Positions 1 to 8,992 of a DNA stretch of 64,000 nt are shown here, one piece after another. The stretch is from Lentimicrobium saccharophilum (GTDB lineage: Bacteria > Bacteroidota > Bacteroidia > Bacteroidales > Lentimicrobiaceae), in NCBI RefSeq assembly GCF_001192835.1, contig NZ_DF968182.1, forward strand, positions 1,676,968 through 1,740,967, in the 5' to 3' direction. The translations under genes were made by a program, and so were the position numbers. The notes under the pieces were generated by a model. The model was not told the DNA's origin, did no database searches, and saw nothing but the letters and a program-made list of their open reading frames with translations. Position 1 is the first letter of the stretch. Each line of letters begins with the position of its first letter.

Positions 1-662
1 GGCAGGCTTTGCCGGATGATCATCAGAAAAAACGGGAAATTCCAGTTAAGTCGCCTGAAAGAAGCTTTTTTGATTACAATCAGCAAAGCGATCAGTGCAG
101 TGAGCGCATAGGATACTGTCTGCGCATATACAAACCACTCTATCCTGAATGTCTGGTCTGTGATCCTGCCCCACAGCAATACACTGCATATCGCGATCAT
201 CAGCATACGGTCGAGCACCGAAAGAAGGCTGTCGGTTTTGAAAAGCAGCAGCGCTGAAACATTTGACCTGAGATAAAGGATGAAGGATATCAGAAATTGA
301 TTGATCCCGAGCAGGCCAAGCATCCATAATTCATTCCCCCTGTAGCCCCATATTATTCCTACTGAAAAAGTGACAATAAAATAAACCACCGCCAGCAGAA
401 ATTTCAGGATGATAATGCTGGAAAAATGTTTGTTCAGCAACTGACTGTTCTGGGCAATATTCCGGTTGTTAAAATTGGTAATACCAAAATCAAACAGAAT
501 ATTAAAAAGAAAGGAAAAGTTAAAAATGGCAAAATAAAAACCAAAGTCCTCAGCCCCCACCACATTCTGCACAGTCCTGTCGATGCCGAAAATCCAGAAA
601 GGTTTTATCAGCAGGTTAAGGAGTAACAGAAAACCCAGATTGGTAAGAAATTTACGTTGCAT
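1..662 (-). CDS. Polysaccharide flippase (Wzx/MATE-like), C-terminus cut by window edge
   Basis: An open frame runs on the minus strand from an ATG at 660-662 to the window edge with no stop, giving about 220 residues. It starts MQRKFLTNLGFLLLLNLL and has at least five or six hydrophobic membrane segments separated by short basic loops. The opening resembles lipopolysaccharide or O-antigen flippases: an N-terminal helix, a VVGAEDFGFYFAIFNFSF stretch and an early FDFGITNFNNRNIAQN loop. Such proteins move lipid-linked glycans across the inner membrane. The glycosyltransferase at 827 is divergent and fits the role. The family call rests on topology and the N-terminal pattern only, because the C-terminal half is missing. 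Confidence 0.7.
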   Translation of the reverse strand, partial: MQRKFLTNLGFLLLLNLLIKPFWIFGIDRTVQNVVGAEDFGFYFAIFNFSFLFNILFDFGITNFNNRNIAQNSQLLNKHFSSIIILKFLLAVVYFIVTFSVGIIWGYRGNELWMLGLLGINQFLISFILYLRSNVSALLLFKTDSLLSVLDRMLMIAICSVLLWGRITDQTFRIEWFVYAQTVSYALTALIALLIVIKKASFRRLNWNFPFFLMIIRQSL

Positions 663-745
663 ACCGGAAACCGAAAATCTTGCGGGCAAATTCCTCACCG
701 GTGGGGAATGCAACTGAAAACCTCATCCGGTAAGCGATTATGTGT

Positions 746-753
746 TAAATTTG
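746..753 (+). promoter_or_regulatory. Bacteroidetes -7 box for the 827 glycosyltransferase
   Basis: TAaaTTTG followed by GC, about 70 bases before the TTG start. No clear -33 TTTG lies at the usual spacing. Confidence 0.35.
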
Positions 754-826
754 CGCAAAAATATCATTATTCTTGTAATATTCACTGCAGGTGGCCGAAT
801 AAAAGCCTCATCAAAACAAAATTGAT

Positions 827-1978
827 TTGAAGATCGCTGTCAATACCAGATTGCTGTTGCATGGAAGACTCGAAGGCATCGGGTGGTTCAGCTATGAGAA
901 CCTCAAAAGAATCACAACAGACCATCCTGAACACCAGTTTTATTTTCTTTTCGACCGTCCATACCACAGGGATTTTATTTTCAGCGACAACGTCATCCCC
1001 CTTGTAGCCGGCCCTCCTGCCCGACATCCCGTATTATATTTTATCTGGTTCGAATTTACCGTTCGCCGCCTGCTCAAAAAGACCGGAGCCGACCTTTTCC
1101 TTTCCCCTGACGGTTATCTTTCGCTGGGATCAAAGGTACCTTCCATTGCCGTTTTCCACGATCTTAATTTCGAGCACTACCCCGGCGACCTTCCCCTGGC
1201 GGAGCGCTGGTATTACAGGACCTTTTTCAGAAAATATGCTTCTAAAGCGGCCAGAATAGCAACGGTTTCCGGATTTTCGAAGGCAGACATCACAAGGCAA
1301 TATGGTACGGATCCCGGAAAAATTGATGTGGTATATAACGGGGCAAACGAGGAATATCTTCCTGTTGATGAATCCGTGAAATCAGAAACCAGAAAAAAGT
1401 ACACCGGGGGACGCCCGTATTTCTTTTTCGTAGGATCGTTGCATCCCCGAAAAAATCTGGTCAACCTTTTCAGGGCCTTTGACCTTTTTAAAAGGACAGA
1501 CCGGCAAAACACCTTGTTGCTCCTTGCCGGCGCCCGAAAATGGTGGACAGGTGAGATCGCTTCCGTTTATGAAAACATGGAATTCAAAGACGATGTGATC
1601 TTTTCGGGAAGGCTGGAAACCAGTGAAATGTGCAATGTCATGGGATCGGCTGTTGCGCTCACCTACGTTTCATATTTCGAGGGGTTTGGCATACCAATCG
1701 TGGAGGCTTTCCGTTGCGGGACCCCGGTTATCACATCCAACATCACTTCCATGCCTGAAGTTGGCGGAGAAGCAGCCCTTTATGCCGATCCTTTTAAACC
1801 GGAAGAAATTGCTGATGCCATGACTAAAATCGCAAACGACAACAATCTCCGCGAGCAACTGATTACTGCAGGGGCCGGGAGGGCCGGGATATTTACCTGG
1901 GACCAATCGGCCCGGAGGTTATGGCAAACTATTGAGAAAGTACTAACAGCTCAGGCAGATTTATCAGCGCGCTTGTAG
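827..1978 (+). CDS. Glycosyltransferase, GT4 family
   Basis: 383-residue GT-B fold glycosyltransferase, predicted to be cytoplasmic and to transfer a sugar from a nucleotide donor during surface glycan synthesis. The N-terminus MKIAVNTRLLLHGRLEGIGW is typical of this Bacteroidetes family. The donor-site half contains VGSLHPRKNLVNLFRAF (about residue 203) and SYFEGFGIPIVEAFRCGTPV (about residue 284), the usual EX7E-type region. The start must be TTG at 827, because the in-frame stop at 800-802 leaves only ATT as an alternative upstream. Its 3' end overlaps the convergent symporter gene by 28 bases. Acceptor and donor cannot be predicted. Confidence 0.88.
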   Translation: MKIAVNTRLLLHGRLEGIGWFSYENLKRITTDHPEHQFYFLFDRPYHRDFIFSDNVIPLVAGPPARHPVLYFIWFEFTVRRLLKKTGADLFLSPDGYLSLGSKVPSIAVFHDLNFEHYPGDLPLAERWYYRTFFRKYASKAARIATVSGFSKADITRQYGTDPGKIDVVYNGANEEYLPVDESVKSETRKKYTGGRPYFFFVGSLHPRKNLVNLFRAFDLFKRTDRQNTLLLLAGARKWWTGEIASVYENMEFKDDVIFSGRLETSEMCNVMGSAVALTYVSYFEGFGIPIVEAFRCGTPVITSNITSMPEVGGEAALYADPFKPEEIADAMTKIANDNNLREQLITAGAGRAGIFTWDQSARRLWQTIEKVLTAQADLSARL

Positions 1979-3387
1979 GTGCACAGGCTGACAAGCCACA
2001 CAACTGCGAAAGCAAGAACAAAGGAAGCGAACCTCACGCTGATTGCCTGATCAAGATAAGTAATTTCAGACCAGATAATTGTTGAAAAAGAACCTGTTAA
2101 CATTCCTGCAAGAACCCCCTGCCAGGTTGTTTTCTTCCATTTAAGCATCAGCAACAGCGCCGGGCCAAACGATGCCCCCAGGCCCGACCAGGCATAAGAA
2201 ACCATGGCAAAAATCAGCTTTTGCGACGTTACCGCGATGGCAAATGCCGCTAGCCCGACCAACAGGGTTACAATCCGGCTGAGATTGACCATAGCTTTTG
2301 AGCTAATGTTGATATTCAGTATGTTATGAAACAAATCTTCCGACACCACAGAAGATATCACCAGCAACTGCCCGTCGGCGGTTGACATCATGGCAGCGAT
2401 GGCTGCAGAAATCAGAATACCGGCAACCCAGGCCGGCAGCAGACTGTTGGCAAGGTGAGGCATCACCTTTTCAACATCATTAAAAGTCCCTTGTCCATAT
2501 AATGCCAAACCCACAAGACCTATCACAAAAGCTCCCGCAAATGCAGGAACTGCCCAGAAAAATGCGATGCGACGGCTTTTTTTCATTCTGGCGGGATCCT
2601 TGATGGACATAAACTTGGTAAGCAGGTGGGGCTGTCCCATATATCCGAAAGCCCAGCTCAGGCCGCCGATGATTGTTGCTACTGCCGCCCAGCCTGTTTT
2701 GCCGCCCGAAAGACTCAGGTAAGTTCCCCCTGCAGCGTTGAGCGCCGATCCCAGAGAATGCCCGCCGGCTGATACTTCGAGCAATCCTGCCAGCGGGAGC
2801 AACACCAGAGCACCGAACATCAGCAGGGCCTGAATAAAGTCAGTCCACACCACCGCATGAAACCCGCCCAGCATCGTGTAAAGAATGATTACCGCGGCAC
2901 CGATCACCATGCCGGTAAAGGGGGCGATACCAAATGTCACATTGAGCACCTTGCCGGCTCCGTTAAACTGTGCCGCCAGGTAAAATGTAAAGAAGAATAT
3001 AATGATCAGCATGGCGGTGAACCTGATCCACAACCCTCCCCTGCTGAATTGCTTTGAAAAAACATCAGGCAGGGTGATGGCGTTAAAACGTTCCGACTGC
3101 CGCCGGATGTCCTCTGCCACCGCATACCAATAAAAGAAAATGCCGATCAGGCACCCCAGGGCAGTCCAGACCTCAACAATTCCTAATGCCAGCGCTGCAC
3201 CCGGAAGCCCAAGCAGCAGCCAGGCCGACTCTCCGGAAGAACGCTCCGACAATGCTACCACCCAGGAGTTCATCTTCCTGCCTCCAAGAAAATAATCGGC
3301 ATTCGACTCATTGCGGCGATACATGTATATCCCGATGCCCAACATGGCAATCAGATAAATGATGAAACCAATCAGGGTTGTGCTCAT
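1951..3387 (-). CDS. putP: Sodium:solute symporter, PutP-like (sodium/proline)
   Basis: 478 residues, the usual length for the sodium:solute symporter family, with about 12-13 hydrophobic segments. The segment SERSSGESAWLLLGLPGAAL (about residues 47-66) corresponds to the PutP ASDMSGWLLMGLPGA region that forms the sodium and substrate path. A further conserved stretch is WTDFIQALLMFGALVLLPLA (about residue 180). It would import proline or a related solute with Na+ across the inner membrane. It stands alone, convergent with the glycosyltransferase at 827. Substrate specificity is inferred from PutP-like motifs; another amino acid is possible. Confidence 0.85.
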   Translation of the reverse strand: MSTTLIGFIIYLIAMLGIGIYMYRRNESNADYFLGGRKMNSWVVALSERSSGESAWLLLGLPGAALALGIVEVWTALGCLIGIFFYWYAVAEDIRRQSERFNAITLPDVFSKQFSRGGLWIRFTAMLIIIFFFTFYLAAQFNGAGKVLNVTFGIAPFTGMVIGAAVIILYTMLGGFHAVVWTDFIQALLMFGALVLLPLAGLLEVSAGGHSLGSALNAAGGTYLSLSGGKTGWAAVATIIGGLSWAFGYMGQPHLLTKFMSIKDPARMKKSRRIAFFWAVPAFAGAFVIGLVGLALYGQGTFNDVEKVMPHLANSLLPAWVAGILISAAIAAMMSTADGQLLVISSVVSEDLFHNILNINISSKAMVNLSRIVTLLVGLAAFAIAVTSQKLIFAMVSYAWSGLGASFGPALLLMLKWKKTTWQGVLAGMLTGSFSTIIWSEITYLDQAISVRFASFVLAFAVVWLVSLCTYKRADKSA

Positions 3388-3824
3388 AAATGCCCGAAAT
3401 TTGGTAAATAGCTGTTAAAGACTTGCTAATATACGGCAATATGATAAAACCGCTCAGCCATCCGGCGCATTTATCATAACCTTACTGCATCATTGTTGCG
3501 AAAATGCATCGTTATCTCAAACAGTATATACTCTGTCAGAAATTACACCTGCAGATAGTGACAGGATCCCCGCTAAAGCGCATTGTTAATCCTGAAATAA
3601 ACAAGCCTCACAGGCTGGTATCCTACCCACCGGCATAAGCCGGGCAGGAAGAAATCGTTTGGGATATTATAATTTGCCGTTTGCGGGCGGTGACCGATCA
3701 AGCCGTTGAGCGTTTTTGCGGACAACAACCCATAAAAAACCAACTGTCCCAAAATTTTTTATAGCGGGTTTCAGGTTTTATATTCTTTATCAATGTTGTC
3801 CTGAAAAACCTGATAATGGACTTA

Positions 3825-3971
3825 GAGATTCTTCGCTCCACGATGTTACGCTCAGAAAGACAATGTTTTAGGATTCAAAGGAGGGTGCCTGGTGGCGGCA
3901 AAGCCGCCACCAGGCACCCTCCTTAAAAAACACACGCAAATTGCAGTCTTTCTGAGCGTTAGCTAAGAACC
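3825..3971. repeat. Nested inverted-repeat (MITE/REP-like) element
   Basis: The core is a perfect 22-bp inverted repeat (3878-3899 with 3903-3924) around an AAA loop, with GC-rich arms. It is flanked by a second perfect inverted pair of 14 bases (3848-3861 ACGCTCAGAAAGAC with 3946-3959) and an outer, less perfect pair, GATTCTT at 3828-3834 with AAGAACC at 3965-3971. The outer arms resemble the dispersed bacterial repeat GATTCTTCGCTnnGCTCAGAATGACA. It has no coding capacity. A transcript could fold into one long hairpin. Confidence 0.75.
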
Positions 3972-4079
3972 GATCCCGATACTATCAGGAGAGTTCACCG
4001 AAGGTAATCTCATGCTTTTCCCCGGGCAATAGTGATTCTTTATTAACCAAAGTCAATGAATTACTCCTAAGGGGCAATG

Positions 4080-4087
4080 TAGCTTTG
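4080..4087 (+). promoter_or_regulatory. -7 box for the DUF4386 gene
   Basis: TAgcTTTG followed by CA, 25 bases before the chosen ATG at 4113. No good -33 match was seen. Confidence 0.4.
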
Positions 4088-4112
4088 CATCAACAAATTT
4101 AAAACTTTGACT

Positions 4113-4829
4113 ATGAAAACAAATGAATTGAATTTATCGACAAAAACTTTGGCAAGAACTACCGGATTCTTCTACCTGTTAATTATTACCGGCGGATTGA
4201 TAAGTGGAATGTTTGTCAGAGGAACATTGATCGACCTTACTAATGCTGAGATTACCCTGAATAATATTATTCAAAACGAAACTTTATTCAGGTTAGGATT
4301 TTTAGGAGATCTTATCATGGTTCTATCCGACGTAATGGTATCCGTACTTTTCTACTTCCTTCTTGTAAATGTTCACAAAGGTCTTGCAATCCTTGCGGCC
4401 GTTTTCAGATTATTACAATCATCAGTGCTTGGCGCAAACCTGATCAACCTGTTTAAGCCTGTAATAATGATTCAAGGTGCAGAAAAAATGTCAACTGAAC
4501 AATTGACTGAACTAAGCAGTGATGTAATAACACAGATGCAAGTCTTCGACTATGGTTACTTAATCTCTGGTGTATTCTTTGCGATCAATTGTTTATTAAT
4601 GGGAGTCCTTTTGTATAAATCTGCTGATTTTCCAAAATTCATCGGAATAATAATTTTCATAGCCGGCTTAGGATATATGTTTAATTCTATGGCAAGTTTT
4701 CTGGTCCCTTCACTGATCGAAATCAGTGCAATGGTTATGCTATTTACAGCAGTTATCGCAGAATTAACTTTTTGTGCATATCTATTGACAGCAGGGGTAA
4801 GAAACAAAAGTAAAGAATCCCAGCTATAG
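4113..4829 (+). CDS. DUF4386 family membrane protein
   Basis: 238 residues with about six membrane helices, matching the DUF4386 family of unknown function. The N-terminal pattern LARTTGFFYLLIITGGLISG is characteristic, followed by a conserved FRLGFLGDLIMVLSDVMVSV segment. The ATG at 4113 is preferred over the in-frame TTG at 4107 because it is preceded by an A-rich leader. The gene is convergent with a Crp-family regulator only 1 bp away, and these families often occur side by side. No function can be given. Confidence 0.85.
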   Translation: MKTNELNLSTKTLARTTGFFYLLIITGGLISGMFVRGTLIDLTNAEITLNNIIQNETLFRLGFLGDLIMVLSDVMVSVLFYFLLVNVHKGLAILAAVFRLLQSSVLGANLINLFKPVIMIQGAEKMSTEQLTELSSDVITQMQVFDYGYLISGVFFAINCLLMGVLLYKSADFPKFIGIIIFIAGLGYMFNSMASFLVPSLIEISAMVMLFTAVIAELTFCAYLLTAGVRNKSKESQL

Positions 4830-4830
4830 T

Positions 4831-5415
4831 TTAAGACTTATTCTTTTGGGCAATACGTTTACGAATCCTGCTCAAAGATTCAGGCTGCACACCCAGGAAT
4901 GTCGCCAGGTGATATTGAGGAACCCGCTGGAGCAATTCTGGCCGGGTTTCTTGTAACATTAAATATCTTTCTTCCGGATTCCTGGTAAGGTAGTTTTGAA
5001 GGACTTCTTGTTGTTTGCCGAATTCTTGCTCAATGCTGTTTCTGCAGAGGGCTTCAAATTTAGGATGCTGTTTATAGAGTTTTTGTTCATTATCAAAACT
5101 TAATACAGCCAATGTGTAATCTTCAATACATTCGAAATAATGATTTGCCGGAGTTTTATTAAGATAGCTTAAAAGTGATGCAATTGAATCTCCTTCAATA
5201 AAGAACTGAGTTGTTTTTTCTTCGCCATTCAGAATTTGATACGAACGAACACAACCTTTGATGTTGAAGTAACATTCTTTTGCAATGCTTCCTTCTTCCA
5301 GAAGAAGCCGGCCTTTCTTAAATTCTTTGATGGGAATTAAGGTATCCACTGCTTCTATTTCTTCAGGAGTCAGAAACATTTCCTTTGCTATCAAATCAGA
5401 TATTTTTAATTCCAT
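4831..5415 (-). CDS. Crp/Fnr-family transcriptional regulator
   Basis: 194 residues with an N-terminal cyclic-nucleotide-binding-like beta-roll (about residues 20-115) and a C-terminal winged helix. The recognition region YHLATFLGVQPESLSRIRKR (about residues 168-187) is typical of the short Bacteroidetes Crp group. The cAMP-binding arginine and Fnr-type cysteine set are not evident, so the ligand is unknown. Its stop lies 1 bp from that of the DUF4386 gene, which it may control. It starts 25 bases downstream of the murB stop on the same strand and could be co-transcribed with murB. Confidence 0.88.
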   Translation of the reverse strand: MELKISDLIAKEMFLTPEEIEAVDTLIPIKEFKKGRLLLEEGSIAKECYFNIKGCVRSYQILNGEEKTTQFFIEGDSIASLLSYLNKTPANHYFECIEDYTLAVLSFDNEQKLYKQHPKFEALCRNSIEQEFGKQQEVLQNYLTRNPEERYLMLQETRPELLQRVPQYHLATFLGVQPESLSRIRKRIAQKNKS

Positions 5416-5440
5416 TGGGCGATTAATAAATAAAACCTGA

Positions 5441-6469
5441 CTAAAGGATATTTACTTCCGGTTCCAATATTACACTAAATCCGGAGTAAACCGAATCAAT
5501 AATTCTCTTAGAAAGATCCAGGATCTGTATCCCGGTAGCCTTGCCATAATTGACAAGCACCAATGCCTGCCGTTCATGCACCCCTGCATCGCCATCCCGG
5601 TAACCTTTCCATCCGCATTGTTCAATCAGCCAGCCGGCAGCCAGTTTAACGCCATGTTCACCCGGATATGCGGGTATTGAGGGATTTTTACTTTTCAGTT
5701 TTTCAAAATGCGCATGACTCACAACAGGATTCTTGAAAAAACTTCCGGCATTTCCAATCACCTCCGGATCCGGCAGTTTGCTGCGCCTGATATTACATAC
5801 GGCCTGCGCTATTGCTTTCACCGAAGGCATTTCTCTCATTGCTTCAAGTTCTGCCCCGATAGCACCGTATGCGGTATTCAGTAACGGCCGCTTTCTCAGG
5901 CGAAATGTTACCGATAAAATCAGGTACTGTCCTTTTAACTCATTTTTGAAAACGCTGTTCCGGTATCCGAAAGCACAATCATCAGAATAAAACTCACGAA
6001 ATTCTCCCGTGCGCAGCGAAACGGCATCCAGCATATAAAAGGTATCTTTCAGCTCAACCCCGTATGCACCGATGTTCTGTATCGGGCTGCTGCCGACATT
6101 GCCGGGAATCAGGCTCAGGTTCTCAAGCCCGCCGAAATTATGCCTTACACAGTATTGTACAAAATCATCCCAGTTCTCACCGGCCATCCCGCGCACATAA
6201 ACGAATTCTTCATCCTGGTCAATAACCTCAATGCCTTTGGTTGCGACTCCGACAACCATTCCGTCAAAATCCTTGGTAAACAACACATTGCTGCCTCCAC
6301 CCAGAAACAGCAAGGGTGTACCGGTCTGATGAATCATGCGGAGCAGTGCCGGAAGCTCACTCTCTGCCGTCAGCCTCGTAAATACGGCGGCTTTCACATC
6401 CATCCCGAATGTGTTGCAGGACTTCAGGCTGTAATTGAATTTCTGTTCGGGAACAGGGTGTATTGTCAT
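5441..6469 (-). CDS. murB: UDP-N-acetylenolpyruvoylglucosamine reductase MurB
   Basis: 342 residues. MurB is the FAD enzyme that reduces UDP-GlcNAc-enolpyruvate to UDP-MurNAc with NADPH in cytoplasmic peptidoglycan synthesis. Visible motifs are NTFGMDV at the N-terminus, the FAD loop FLGGGSNVLF, SLIPGNVGSSPIQNIGAYG, the catalytic-serine region NAGSFFKNPV and the C-terminal LEPEVNIL, matching type I MurB. The frame opens at 6511, but the ATG at 6467-6469 (MTIHPVPEQ) aligns with family starts. A TAacTTTG box at 6475-6482 sits only 5 bases before that ATG, which also excludes the longer start. Confidence 0.95.
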   Translation of the reverse strand: MTIHPVPEQKFNYSLKSCNTFGMDVKAAVFTRLTAESELPALLRMIHQTGTPLLFLGGGSNVLFTKDFDGMVVGVATKGIEVIDQDEEFVYVRGMAGENWDDFVQYCVRHNFGGLENLSLIPGNVGSSPIQNIGAYGVELKDTFYMLDAVSLRTGEFREFYSDDCAFGYRNSVFKNELKGQYLILSVTFRLRKRPLLNTAYGAIGAELEAMREMPSVKAIAQAVCNIRRSKLPDPEVIGNAGSFFKNPVVSHAHFEKLKSKNPSIPAYPGEHGVKLAAGWLIEQCGWKGYRDGDAGVHERQALVLVNYGKATGIQILDLSKRIIDSVYSGFSVILEPEVNIL

Positions 6470-6474
6470 GGGCA

Positions 6475-6482
6475 CAAAGTTA
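6475..6482 (-). promoter_or_regulatory. -7 box immediately before murB
   Basis: TAacTTTG on the minus strand ends 5 bases before the murB ATG at 6469. If used, transcription would begin at or very near the start codon, giving a leaderless mRNA. Confidence 0.4.
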
Positions 6483-6714
6483 AGGAGATCGTTCCGACAT
6501 TCCGGAGGCATGCACCGAATAATTTACCGGCCGGATTCTTAAGACCGGTTGCAGATTACCATAAAAATCACAAGCAATTAAATATCAAATACGCCCGGAT
6601 CAGGCACCTGGCAATGCTTAAGCATTTAAACTTCTTTAATCAGCACATTTTCACTTCCGCCAGTTTACTGTAAAACAGATGGCCTGCCAATAGCAGTGTT
6701 TCCAAAAATTCAGG

Positions 6715-6722
6715 TATTTTTG
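6715..6722 (+). promoter_or_regulatory. -7 box for the 6751 glycosyltransferase operon
   Basis: TAttTTTG followed by CA, 28 bases before the TTG start of the glycosyltransferase pair. Confidence 0.4.
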
Positions 6723-6750
6723 CAGCCACCAAAACACCTGACTACCTGCC

Positions 6751-7866
6751 TTGAAGAAAGTCATTGTTACCGTAACCAATGATTTAAGCACCGACCAGCG
6801 CGTTGATAAGTCATGTCGCACCCTCAGGAATATGGGCTTTAGCGTATTACTTGTCGGACGCAGGTTACCGGGCAGCCTTGAGTTGACCGGTCGTCCATAC
6901 ACTACAAAGCGGATGAAGTTATTCTTCCGCAGGGGGCCGCTCTTTTATGCTGAATACAACATCCGGCTGCTTTGGTTGCTTATCACCCATCGTTGTCATT
7001 TAATTGTTGCCAACGACCTCGATACGCTCCCTGCCGGCTTTCTGGCGCACAGGCTGAAACGGGTACCCCTGGTTTACGACAGCCACGAATTCTACACCGG
7101 GACACCCGAGTTGGTTGACCGGCCTTTTGTTCAGGGAATATGGGAAAGCATTGAAGCGTTTATTTTCCCCAGACTCACAGATATTATTACCGTTAATGGC
7201 AGTATCGCCAGGTTATATGAAGAAAAATATCATAAAAAGCTGCATGTGGTAAGGAACATTCCCCGACGCCTGAAGGAGGGGAAAAGCTATAGCCGGGCAG
7301 AGCTCGGCTTACCTGAGGACAGGAAAATAATTCTGTTGCAGGGAGCGGGCATCAATATTCAGCGGGGTGCGGAAGAGGCAATTGAGGCGGTGGGGCAATG
7401 CGGGGACACCCTCCTGCTCATTATCGGCAGCGGTGATGTGATTGGAAAACTCAAAGAAAAAGCAGAACAGCCTGAATTCAGAGACAGGGTAATGTTCCTG
7501 CCAAAGATGCCGTATGAGGAAATGATGCGTTATACAAGACTGGCAGATATTGGGCTGACCCTGGACAAAGACACCAATATCAATTATCGTTTCAGTTTGC
7601 CTAACAAGCTTTTTGACTATATTCACGCCCGCATTCCCGTGCTGGCTTCGCGTTTGCCTGAGATTGCCGCCATTGTTGAGGGTTATGACATCGGGATGAT
7701 TACTGATAGTCATGATCCGGAACAGATTGCAAAAAAATTCAGAGAGATGCTCGACCATCCTGAACGTACAATCAGGTGGAAAAATAATCTGGACAAAGCA
7801 GCCGAAGCGCTTTGCTGGGAAAAAGAAGAACTTATTCTGAAAGAAGTCTATCAAAAATATGTCTGA
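6751..7866 (+). CDS. Glycosyltransferase (GT4-like)
   Basis: 371 residues of a GT-B glycosyltransferase. The N-terminus MKKVIVTVTNDLSTDQRVDK is the common Bacteroidetes opening, with VANDLDTLPAGFLAHRLK and VYDSHEFYTGTPELVD in the acceptor half. YRFSLPNKLFDYIHARIPVL (about residue 283) is the donor-binding region with the conserved E/D-like loop. The start must be TTG at 6751, since an in-frame TGA lies three codons upstream. Its last 8 bases overlap the next glycosyltransferase, so the two are translationally coupled. The sugar substrate is unknown. Confidence 0.88.
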   Translation: MKKVIVTVTNDLSTDQRVDKSCRTLRNMGFSVLLVGRRLPGSLELTGRPYTTKRMKLFFRRGPLFYAEYNIRLLWLLITHRCHLIVANDLDTLPAGFLAHRLKRVPLVYDSHEFYTGTPELVDRPFVQGIWESIEAFIFPRLTDIITVNGSIARLYEEKYHKKLHVVRNIPRRLKEGKSYSRAELGLPEDRKIILLQGAGINIQRGAEEAIEAVGQCGDTLLLIIGSGDVIGKLKEKAEQPEFRDRVMFLPKMPYEEMMRYTRLADIGLTLDKDTNINYRFSLPNKLFDYIHARIPVLASRLPEIAAIVEGYDIGMITDSHDPEQIAKKFREMLDHPERTIRWKNNLDKAAEALCWEKEELILKEVYQKYV

Positions 7867-8992
7867 CCAACACCTGCATATTGTTTCATTCGATGTACCT
7901 TTTCCGCCCAACTACGGTGGAGTAATCGACGTCTTTTATAAAATCATGGCGCTGCACAATTACGGCATCCGTCTGCACCTGCATATCTTTGAATACCCCG
8001 GGCGCGACCGGGCAACTGAACTGGAAGCATTCTGTGAAGAAGTACACTATTATTCAAGGAAAACCGGAATAGGGTCCGCATTCAGTCCTATACCCTATAT
8101 CGTGAAGAGCCGCCGCTCTGAATCATTGGTGCGCAATCTTCTGAAAGACAATTACCCGGTGCTCTTCGAGGGTATGCATTCATGCTATTATCTTGACGAC
8201 CCGCGGCTCAGGAACCGCAAGTTGATATATCGCGAGAGCAACATCGAACATGAATATTACATAAACCTCTTTTCCGCGGAGCACAACCTGGCAAAAAAAG
8301 CCTATTTCCTTGCAGAAAGTTTGAAACTGAGGTTTTTTCAACGCAAACTGAAGCATGCCGGCCTGATGCTTGTGGTATCAGAATGTGATACCGATTACCT
8401 TAAAAAAGTGTTTCCCGGGAAAGATATCCGGTTTCTGCCAAGTTTTCATGCCAATGATGCCTTTAATATTGAAGCAGGTAGCGGAGATTACGCACTCTAT
8501 CACGGAAATATTGAAGTACCTGAAAATGAGGCAGCCGTAGAATTCCTTATCAGAAAGGTTTTTGCCGGCAGCAATCACCGCCTCATCATAGCCGGAATGA
8601 ATCCGCAGAAAAGGATTTTTGATCTTGCGCAACCTTACAGCAACATCAGTATTATTGCAAATCCAGACGATGAAAGGCTTTTCTCCCTGATTCGCAATGC
8701 CCATGTAAATGTGCTGGTCACCTTTCAGGCTACAGGCTTAAAACTTAAATTACTGAACACCCTGTACAATGGCAGGCATTGCCTTGTGAATCCTTTAATG
8801 CTCAACGGAACCGGGCTTGAGCCATTGTGCACAATTGCTGAAACAGCGGAAGATTTCAGAAAAAAACTGGACGACCTGAAGGATGTCCCCTTCTCACTAT
8901 CTGCAGCGGAAAAAAGGCACGAATTACTCAACCGCAAATTTTCAAATTCAGGCAATGCTGCCCGGCTGGCCGAAGCCGTTTTCGGAAGTTAA
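7859..8992 (+). CDS. Glycosyltransferase, second of a coupled pair
   Basis: 377 residues. The opening HIVSFDVPFPPNYGGVIDVF is the glycine-rich acceptor-side loop of GT4-like enzymes (PPNYGG). The C-terminal half includes YHGNIEVPENEAAVEFLIRK (about residue 213) and a donor-site region near residues 285-315. The ATG overlaps the stop of the upstream glycosyltransferase (ATGTCTGA). The 3' end overlaps ftsE on the other strand by 45 bases. It is probably cytoplasmic and works with the 6751 product on one glycan. The classic EX7E motif is weak, so the activity is inferred from fold and context. Confidence 0.8.
   Translation: MSDQHLHIVSFDVPFPPNYGGVIDVFYKIMALHNYGIRLHLHIFEYPGRDRATELEAFCEEVHYYSRKTGIGSAFSPIPYIVKSRRSESLVRNLLKDNYPVLFEGMHSCYYLDDPRLRNRKLIYRESNIEHEYYINLFSAEHNLAKKAYFLAESLKLRFFQRKLKHAGLMLVVSECDTDYLKKVFPGKDIRFLPSFHANDAFNIEAGSGDYALYHGNIEVPENEAAVEFLIRKVFAGSNHRLIIAGMNPQKRIFDLAQPYSNISIIANPDDERLFSLIRNAHVNVLVTFQATGLKLKLLNTLYNGRHCLVNPLMLNGTGLEPLCTIAETAEDFRKKLDDLKDVPFSLSAAEKRHELLNRKFSNSGNAARLAEAVFGS

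Larger units (their letters stand above)
3388..4112. other. 725-bp intergenic region
   Basis: No credible coding frame lies between the divergent starts of the symporter and the DUF4386 gene. It contains the nested inverted-repeat element at 3825-3971 and a -7-like box near 4080. The rest is AT-rich and featureless to my reading. Confidence 0.6.
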
